IMG/VR virus record: IMGVR_UViG_3300012936_004484
Location: 1 to 30,746 of that record
Origin: a virus
DNA: 30,746 bases
Direction: 5' to 3' (one strand)
Each line of letters opens with the position of its first letter. Positions within the stretch are counted from its first letter, which is position 1. Shown piece after piece: positions 1 to 10,000 of the stretch. The notes beneath the pieces are model-generated. The model searched no databases. It saw only the letters and a program-made list of their open reading frames with translations, and was not told the origin of the DNA. A program made the position numbers and the translations under genes.

Positions 1-1
1 T

Positions 2-1024
2 AGTGAAACACTTAAACCACAAAATGACTCTGTTGAAATACTAGACATTAACACAACTAGCACAACAAATAAATTACCACTTGGAAAAAATTACAAATTT
101 AATGCATTTGGATATTTTACATATAATGACGGATTCACTGATCCTTACAAAATACGTGTAGCACTTGCTGATCCAGATAATGATACATATCCAGATGATC
201 CTGAAGCATTTAGTAAAATAGTAGGCAGTTCTACTATTAAATTAGGAACAACTACAGAAAATGGATATTCATTTACAGTGCAAGACAACACAAGCGGTAC
301 AACTATAGTTAATGGAAGAGGATCATTAAGAACTAAATTTAAGAGAACAGCAGATATAAATCAAGTTATAGATCCTAGTACAACAAATATAATAGATACA
401 TATGTATTGCTTGCAAGTTATGATGATGCATATAGGACTTGGGCATTGTATGATGGAAGAATACAAACTATACCAAATCCACCAACAGTGGGTGAGCTTA
501 GTGGCATGTTTGAAAGTTTAGTAAGTAAGAAAAGTATCAGTGATCAGGTAATATACAGACCTGTGAAATACAAAATACTATTTGGTGACTTGGCTAGTAG
601 TGAAGTACAAGCACGTTTTCTTGTTACTAAAACTGCAAACAGTACAATGAGCGATACAGAAATTCAAGCAAGAGTAATAAATCTTATTAGTCAATATTTT
701 AATATTGATAATTGGGACTTTGGTGAAGATTTTTACTTTACTGAAATGGCGGCTTTCATACATAATAACATGATAGGACAAATAAGTCAAGTTTCAATAC
801 AACCTGTAAGCAGTGATATTGAAAATACAGATCTGTTTGAAATAACAAGTGATAGTGATGAATTATTTTTACCTGTTGTACAAAGTAATAACGTAGTTAT
901 TACAAATACATCTACTTCTAATGCAACAACAATAACTGAAAATACAAGTGTTAGTACTGTAAGTATTGCAAGTTCTTCTGGTGGTGGAGGATCCAGCGGT
1001 GGCGGTGGTGGGAGTGGTTACTAA
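2..1024 (+). CDS. Baseplate wedge protein, gp6-like (5'-truncated)
   Basis: The reading frame is open from base 2, so the gene begins before the window; the GTG at 278 is an internal codon, not a start. About 340 residues are visible. The part from nt 590 to 880 (FLVTKT..., then INLISQYFNIDNWDFGEDFYFTE, an IHNN segment and DELFLPVVQSNNVVIT) has the pattern I associate with the C-terminal part of gp6, the baseplate J-like wedge subunit of marine T4-like phages. In T4, gp6 joins the wedges into the baseplate inner ring. The protein ends in a Gly/Ser-rich tail finishing GSGY. Its TAA overlaps the next start (TAATG), as expected for coupled translation of gp6 and its wedge partner. The gp6 call rests on remembered family pattern and gene order; a different baseplate protein is possible. 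Confidence 0.55.
   Translation, partial: SETLKPQNDSVEILDINTTSTTNKLPLGKNYKFNAFGYFTYNDGFTDPYKIRVALADPDNDTYPDDPEAFSKIVGSSTIKLGTTTENGYSFTVQDNTSGTTIVNGRGSLRTKFKRTADINQVIDPSTTNIIDTYVLLASYDDAYRTWALYDGRIQTIPNPPTVGELSGMFESLVSKKSISDQVIYRPVKYKILFGDLASSEVQARFLVTKTANSTMSDTEIQARVINLISQYFNIDNWDFGEDFYFTEMAAFIHNNMIGQISQVSIQPVSSDIENTDLFEITSDSDELFLPVVQSNNVVITNTSTSNATTITENTSVSTVSIASSSGGGGSSGGGGGSGY
980..1021 (+). repeat. Gly/Ser-rich C-terminal tail of the gp6-like protein
   Basis: Fourteen codons, almost all GGN with a few Ser, close the gp6-like protein (GGGGSSGGGGGSGY). The DNA is locally G-rich (GGTGGTGGAGG, GGCGGTGGTGGG), unlike its AT-rich surroundings. It probably forms a flexible linker or surface tail. 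No function is shown. Confidence 0.8.
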
Positions 1025-4000
1025 TGAGCTATCATTCTTCAAATTCTAATAATAATACAAGCAAAGATGTTGATGGCATCGAACGCACAAGTAATTCTAA
1101 GATTGCACCTAGGATTACAAGACCAGGCGAAAGTGCAGAACGCATAGGTACAAATAACATCACAGAATTTTTACCTGCTATTTTTAGAACAGATTCCAAT
1201 AAACAATTTTTAGATGCTACTTTAGAACAACTAATGAGTAGTGGTAGTTTAATGGCTATCAATAACCTAATAGGTCAAAGATACAGTCAAAATAAAAATT
1301 ATCTCACAGACGATAGAACTTCTGATAATTATCAATTTACACCTGGCTTAGTGAACAAAGATTCAAATGGAGCAGTCACAAAAGCAATTTCTTATGATGA
1401 CCTGATAAACAGTTTAGAATTTAATGAAGTCAATACAAAACAACACAATAATTTGTTTGGTGAATCAGGATCTACATTAGATTTACCAATCAACTATGAT
1501 ATGTTTTTAAATTATCACAAATACTTTTGGTTAGTAGATGTGTTACCTCCTTGTAGTATTAAACCAGCATATAACAATCCAATTGATATTGATACTATTT
1601 TTAATGATGTGACTTATACAACTCCTGCACTAAGCACAAACAACACATTAGAATTTATGAATGGCATGAGAATACGTTTTATGCCAACACAAATTGATAG
1701 ACTTACACAAACAAATGCTGTTAACACAAATTTCCAAGCTACAGTGACAAATGCTAATACACTTAAAGTTTATAAAAATAATCAATTACAGACATTAACA
1801 ACAGATTATACATATAATAGTGGCACTGGTTTAGTCACTTTTACAAGTGCTCCAGCATTAAATGATGAAATAGAAATACATAATTTTTATGCATACAGTA
1901 CCAGTGGCAACTACGCAGTAGGTGACATTTATATTGTTGACGGAATTAATCAATCAACAGGTATAAAACTTACAAAGCAATTTACAAGTGGACAAGTTCA
2001 AGGAACTTACAGCACAAGAAATTGGTTAAATCATACTGTTTACAGTAGTCAAGAACCCAAGGGTTTTGAAGAAGACGGAACTTCATTTGATTTTGATCCT
2101 TATGACATCAGAGAATGGAGAATGACAACCAGAGATTACTTTGTAGAGCCAAGGTGGACACCTGACCAAAGTGCGTGGGCAAGAAGTAATCTATGGATTC
2201 ATGAAACAGTGGCTCAAGCAGTAATTGCGTTTCAAGGATTAACATCGGGAGATTATCTGTCAGATAATTTTAGAGGTGTTAGACCTATTATTGAATTTAA
2301 ACCAGGAATTGAAAAGTATAATTTTGGTGTAAATCATATTGCCTATGTTAATCATCTGATGGATGATACATTTGATCCTGCTACAAAAATAGTTGGTCAA
2401 ATAAGCTACAGTCATAAAACAAGTAACATTACAACTGATTGGGCATCGGCTTCTGGATATAATCTAGGCGATCGTGTTCGTGTGAACATGAATGGATATT
2501 TAACTTATTGGGAATGTATTGTATCACACGGTGATCCATTCAACCCAACACATTATGAAAACAAAGAATATTGGAAAAAAATTAGTGAGGAAAATCTTGA
2601 AGATAATGATTTAGTTCTTTTTATTAATTCAACTAATACAGCATATGGACAAGATAAAATTTTTAAAGTTGGTGGAGTGACAGCAGGTACAGGTATAACA
2701 CTAACAGAAGAATATGGTCCCAATACGACACCCTTATATACAAATGATAAAATCGTTGTACTAACAGGTCATAACACTAGTTGGACATATCCTGGTGAAG
2801 ACCTAATACAACCTTACAGTGGAAGTGAATGGTGGTACAACGGCACTAAATGGATTTACGGACAACAAAAATTACATAGAAGCGATTCTATTCTTGCACA
2901 ATTATATGATACAACACTTACTAGATTAGATGATGAAACAAAATATCCTTTGAGTACATTTACAGGAGGTGACATTTTTAATTATGGATACAACAGTGCA
3001 AGCAAATTTGACGATGCATTAGGGTTTAATCCTAGATATGTTGATTATGGTAACACACCCGGACTAAGTTTTGATTTTGGACTAAATTCTAATAGATACA
3101 CATATAACATATTTGATGCAACTACTAATAGTAATAAAGTGCTTGACATTATAGGTTATTACTACTATAAGATAGGTTCATTGTATTACAATGGTTGGAG
3201 CAATGTAAGAAATGGGCAAACGGTCAAAAGACATATTCAAAAGACAGTCATTGATCCTACTAAATCAATACAGGTTAATTTAGGAACAAATGATTACAAT
3301 AAATCTACTAAATTTCATTTTAACCTCAGAGCAGATTTGTTAGAAGTAAGTAGTTATACAAATAAAAAAGTTGATCCAATTAGTGGTACGTTACCAGATA
3401 TCTTTATGGCACTTAACACTAATTATGATATAGAAACACAATTTCCGCAAGCAGACATTGAATTTGTAAAATGGAACGGAGATCCATTGACAAATATCAC
3501 ACGTACTCCAGGAAGTCAAGATACTTTCCAATTACAAATTTCTGCTCCTGCATATTCTCTTTTTAAATATAGAAGAGTCAGTGATCCTACTAATTTTGGA
3601 ATAGTAAGATTGTACACTGAAACAAACCCTACTACTATTGAGGTTAAAAAGAACGGAGTAAGTTATAGCACTTATACTCTTAATGGAAAAATATTAAGTT
3701 TTACAAATAACTTAGTTGCAGATGACGTATATGATATTACATTTACTAGCGATAGTGATTTAGATGATGACGCCGATGGCGTATTCATGACAGCAGATAC
3801 TCAAGTGTTTAATCCACAAAACAAGGCTCTTACAACAACCAGTTTTGGTGATTTGGTAAGTCATATTAAAGAACAAATGGAAAATATTCCAGGATTCACT
3901 GGAAGTTATTTTGGAATTAACAATTATGATAGTGTTAGCAAAGTACATCAATTTGGTGGTACAATAAGGCAACAACCTTTTAGCACTGAATTACTTAATC

Positions 4001-7000
4001 AACTGGAGATTAACAACGATACAGATGCTTTTAGTGCAATTAAATTCAGTGCTAATAGTTATGATAGATTTAAAAAACAATTTACTAGAAAAGTTGAACA
4101 ACTGAACAATAGTATGGCACAAGAAATTCCTGTGTACCAAATTGTTGATAAAGCTCTTGAAGAGATTAATATTGGTAAGAATACTGACAGCGAATTTTCC
4201 AACAGCAACATGGCAATGTATAGAGATTATGAAAGTGTTGATTACAGCTGGACTAACACAATGACAGCTAGTTTCAGATTACCAAAAACTGTTAATACAT
4301 ATGATGATAGCAAAAATCATATACAAGTTTGGTTGCAAGAAGACAACGGTAGTGGTACAATGGTATGGAAACCTCTGCAATCAAATAGCGAATATACTAT
4401 AACAGCAAATAATGTTACGGTAACCAAAAGCGTAACTTTTGGAAGTGCTGGACTTGCATATTTGCATGTACGTTGGTACCCACAAGATTCAGTGAGTTAT
4501 ATTCCACCTAGTGCAGTAAAACTTGGTCTGATACGTCCTTATGCACCAGAAACTTATAATGATGGAACCAATAATGTAATCATTCAACATGACGGTAGTA
4601 TATACATCAGACAAGGCACTGAATTGTATGATAGAAATTCTGCTAATTTTAATATAGTAGACAGTGCAATATGGGATTTAGAACATAGAATTTTCAATAA
4701 TTTACATTTAACAAATAATAACATAACATCATACTTAGACATATTTCCAAATCCTTATAGACCAACATCTTACACTTGGAGCGATGTTAACACAAGTTTA
4801 TTAAGTGAATTTAATAAATGGAAAAGTAATAACAGTATTCTAGCTTTGAACAGTACAACATATTATGATAGCAATGACAAATTTACTTGGAACTACAGTA
4901 GTGTGGGTCCTGGAATTGGTGGTTGGAAAGGATTATATCATTATTACTTTAACACAGAAAGACCACATACACATCCTTGGGAAATGCTAGGACACAATAC
5001 AAAACCAACTTGGTGGGACGCAAATTACAGTTGGACAGATGTTACAAAACGTTCTGCATTGATTGATGCACTTACTTATGGACACTACAATAATCCTGCA
5101 GAAACATATAAAAAATATGATAAAAATCTTGCAATACCAAAAGCTGTTTATGATCTAACAGCAAATACTTTGGTTACAAATGCAGGTGTATTAAATGACC
5201 CTATAACAGCTAATGTTGTATCAAGTCCTAATGTAGCAGAAGCTTCTAAAGATTTTGTTTATGGTGACTGGGGACCTGTTGAAGATGATTGGAGAAGATC
5301 TAGTCAATACAAAATACAATTATTCTTAGGTTTGTTGAGACTGAGACCATTATGGGTAACCAATATTTTCTTTATGCCCACACAACAAGTATTGTTAGAC
5401 ACTGCAACAATTGACAATCCACATTGGATTGATAATTCAGAATTACAATTAATTAATTACAGTAATGAACCTAGACTGAGTAGCACAACTTATGAAGATA
5501 GTATAATTGAAAGTGTCCGAGTATTAAGCGGAGGCACTTACACTACTGCACCACAATTGACGATATTCAGTAATTTTGGTACTGATGCTAAAGTCACAGC
5601 ATACCTTACAGCTGGTGTAGTAACTGATGTAAGTGTTGATAATCCAGGTAAAGCATATTATAATAAACCTAGAATTGTTCCTGCAACTGGATCAGCAAAG
5701 TTTGAAGCAACACTTACTAAAAATGCTAAAAAATATTTTATAGGACTTAACAATGCAATTGTTGAGTTTGCAAAATACAACGGTATCACACCTAATACTA
5801 TTGTTGAAAGATTCAAATTTAATGAATATAATCCTATTTTGAAAGCTGGAGGATTTTTAAATCCAAATAATCAAAGATTTATTTTACAAAGTAGTCAAGA
5901 CAAAGGTGCTACAAGAATTCCTGAAGAAAACTATACAAGTTTACTTTACACAAGCAAGCCTACTAAAGAAGTATTTTTTGGTGGAATAAAAATAAGCATT
6001 GACACAAATGGATATAAAATACAAGGATATGATAACAGCAATCAATACTTTACATATAAACCACCAATTTTAAGTAGTAGAAAAGTTTTAGTTTTACCTC
6101 CTGATACTCCTGAACTTTTAAGTCCAGATGAAATGATTCGTTATGAAAAATACGAACCTAATACACAGCAATTAAGCTACAACACAGTATTAGCTACAAA
6201 ACAAGACGTATATGACTTTATACATGGATATGAAGCATATCTACAAGAACAAGGATGGGACGCTAGTTGGAGAGGATCCGCTACTGACTTTATTAATTGG
6301 GCCAGTGGTAATAATACATCAACACCAATAACTATTATTCCAGATACAACAACAATTAAAATTTCAGATGGTAATAGAGGATTTTACGATACGCTAAACA
6401 AACGTTATGATGGTGTGTATAATATTTTAGACCAAAACGGAAAACAACTAACAACAAACAAAGTTCTTGTCAAAAGAGAATTAATGAACAACGACAGTTA
6501 TACAGAAATATCTGTTAAAAACAATTCAGATAGAATTTACGGAGTTCGATTATATAAAGTAGAAGTAGAACATGTTCTTGCATTTGATACCACTACAAAA
6601 TTTGATGATGTAGTTTACGATCCACAATTAGGACAACTACACAAACGCCTTACTTGGAAAGGAAGTAGAACTAAAAATTGGAATGGCAAATTTTATTCTC
6701 CAGGCTACATTATCGACGATAATAGCATATATCAAAACTTTGATACAACTGCAAGAGAACTAGATCAATATTACGGTTTAGGAAATACTCTTGGCAATAA
6801 ACAAATTGTGGACACTGCAAGATTTAATCATGGCTATAACAAACCACAGTGGAGTGAAAAATTAAATTTAGATGAAGATACAACGTTTGAATTTATGAAA
6901 GGTACTAAAAAATACAGAGGTACACGCTTTGCAATTGACGCTTTTATGAGAAATAATTCATTGTTTGATTCACAAGCTGATGCAAGTGTACTTGAAGAAT

Positions 7001-10000
7001 GGGCATTTAGAACAGCAGATTATGGTGATGTTAGAAGCAGAAATACTATTGAATTTGAACTTACAAAAGATCTGTTGACAACAAGTCCACAACCAGTTAG
7101 ATTTACTGACAAGGAAATTACAGATGTATTGACTGATATAGTAGTAGATGTTGATCCAAATAGTCCACTATTAGTTACTGGAGATCCAGGAAACGTTTTC
7201 ACAACACGTAGTCCTAAAACATATTTGCAACAGCAAAATATCTCTATCTCACAAGAAAAAGAGTTTGCTAATGATTTTCTTACTGCTGGTTTACCTCTTA
7301 CAAGTGAAGCAGATTATAGATGTTTGACATTAGAAGATATGACATTCTTTCCTGAAGATCCTAGTCAAAAGAACTACAATTTTGAAGGTGATTGGCAAAA
7401 AGTATTACAGTGGAATAATAGACAAAGTTATAAATTTGGTGATAAAGTATTGCATGAAGGACGCAGTTGGGAAATGTTAGATCCTGATGGAAGTAGTGGA
7501 CTGTCTAGACCAGAAGATCCTATTATTGTTACAGGTTCTATTTCACTTCCTGTGGTTCCTAGTACAGGAGAAACACTTATAATTGATGGTACTACAATCA
7601 ATCTCACAAAATCAACAACTACAACAAATTTAGATGTAATTAATGTAATAGGAACAAATGATGTTAAAACTAGTGATGTTATAGCACATAATAGCACTTT
7701 GATTTTAGGAGAAACAAGTGCTCTAACACAAACTGTAACTTTTAGTAATGTTGTAACTACATTACAGTATCAAGATATTGTTAAAACAGGTAGCGTAATT
7801 AATCCAACTATTCAAGGAAGTGCAACAGCAACACTAATAATTGACGGCAATACAGTAAATTTCAATGATACTACAAGTACAACAACAAATATTTCTGCAC
7901 AAACTGCATTTGAAAATGCATTTAATGCTAGTTGGACACAGAATACAGGAAACATAAGCAGTGAATCTGTAAGTAGATGTAATGCTATAGAAGCATTAAG
8001 AAATGCATACATAAGTGCTAACAGTAGTAGTGCATGGACAACCTGGCTAGGTGATTATTTCAGTAACAGCGACACAGGCATTAACATTACAAAGCTACAG
8101 ACAGAAATAAATGCAAATCCAAGTTGGTTAGTGCAACTACAAGCATTATTACAAAGTGATGTTACAATTATCAACAATGTACTCAATAGAACTTATACAA
8201 TAACTGATAGTATACCTGCACAAGATGTAACAGATACAACTACAGCCCTTAGTGCAGGACAATATATAGATAATGTTGCAACATATTTAATAGCAAACCC
8301 AAATAGTGTATTTGCAACAACTACAATTGTAACTACACAAAGTGGTACTGGATTTAAATTATACAATCTGACTGATATAGTACAAGAAATTACAAGTGCT
8401 GGTATTGCAAATATTACTGCAAGTGCTAGTAATAATCAATTAAGAATAACCAAAACTACAAGTAATACAGCACAATCTTTTAGTCTTACAATAAGTGTTG
8501 GCACGGCTAATTCAGCTGTTGGATTTAGTACAGCTACTGAAACAATTAATAGCACTGCTAGTAATATTGTTAGTACACCTAATCTAACCCTCCAACAAGC
8601 TGTTAATCAGATCAATGCGGCATCGATAGCTGGAGTAACTGCACAAATTAATCAAGCAAATCCAAACTTACTACAACTTAACTGTAACAAAGCCACACTT
8701 GTTATTGGTACAGGTACAGCTAATAGTGTAATAGGTTTAACATCAGGAATAGTACCAGCAAGTACTTCTACTACAACTGTAAATGTTGCTTTGTATATCA
8801 CTGATATTGCAAATTCTATAAACAGTGCGGGCGTAAGTGGTGTCACCGCTGGAGTAAGTAATAATAGAATACAACTTACAAGCATCAATAGCACGTTAGT
8901 GATTGGCTCAGGTACTGCAAACAGTACATTAGGTTTTACTGCACAAACATATAGTGCTACAGCGTCAACCATTAGTAATGTGTTCAATGCAATTGTAGGA
9001 AGTGATGGTAATCAAGTATTCAGAGAAATGACAAATGATCCAAATATCTTTAGCATTTGGGTAGCAGATAATAGCGAACAAGGAAGTTTTAACCAAGGCT
9101 ATGCTGTCTATCAAAGTATGGATTTTGGAATGTATATAACAAAAGCATGTGCAGGGGTAAATCCAGGTGATGATGCACAAATTATGATTGCTAGACAGAC
9201 CAATGATGTTCAAGCTCATAACCTTGTAGTTGGAGACTATGTATTAATTAGAGGAAGCACTACAGTTCCTAGCATAGATGGAGTACACAAAGTAACTGGT
9301 GTAAATCCTTCCAATAATAAAATGTTTTATATAGACGAATATATTGAACAAGAAGGAGGCGTAGGTAATGTTTATCCTCTGAGAAATGTAAGATTTAAAG
9401 ATAAAACAACATTGGATTCAGCATTATTGTTAAAACAAAATAATGTTTGGAAATATAACTTTAGCGGTGTTAGACAGAACAGCAATCAACTTCCTATTTT
9501 AATTTTTGTTGATGATGATGGTTCAGGCAAGCCAGCAGTTTACAAATATACAGGCGAGTGGAGCGATACTGTTGGTCAAGATTCTACAAAGCTGGTAAAA
9601 ATTAGAACACAAGAGGGTCAAGCTAGAAATGATTTAGTTGAAAATGTAAAAATATATGATGCAAAAAACAAAAGCACCATTGCTCAATTAGAAACATGGG
9701 ATCCTGCAAAAGGTATCATACTAGGATTTATACGTAATGAAATAGATTATATAGTAACTGCTGATATTGCAACATACAATTACAATACTATTGACGGACA
9801 ATTAGAAACAACAAAATCTTGGGGAGAAACATTTGTAGGTAAACGTTGGTGGAATATTAACACTGCAATGTATTTAAATTATGAGCAAGGTAGTGTTAGT
9901 TATCAGCAAAATAATTGGGGACGTTTATTTGATGGAGCAACCATTGATGTATATGAATGGACACGAAGCACTGTGCTTCCTGAACAATGGTCAAATCTAG

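Noticed and set aside
278-1024. GTG 278 as the start of the first gene
   Set aside because: The frame is open back to base 2 with the same kind of protein sequence, and no ribosome binding site precedes 278.
8652-8987. 111-codon reverse-strand open frame across the Thr-rich repeats
   Set aside because: Its Val/Leu-rich translation is the expected antisense shadow of Thr/Asn/Ala codons; the same holds for the other reverse-strand frames.
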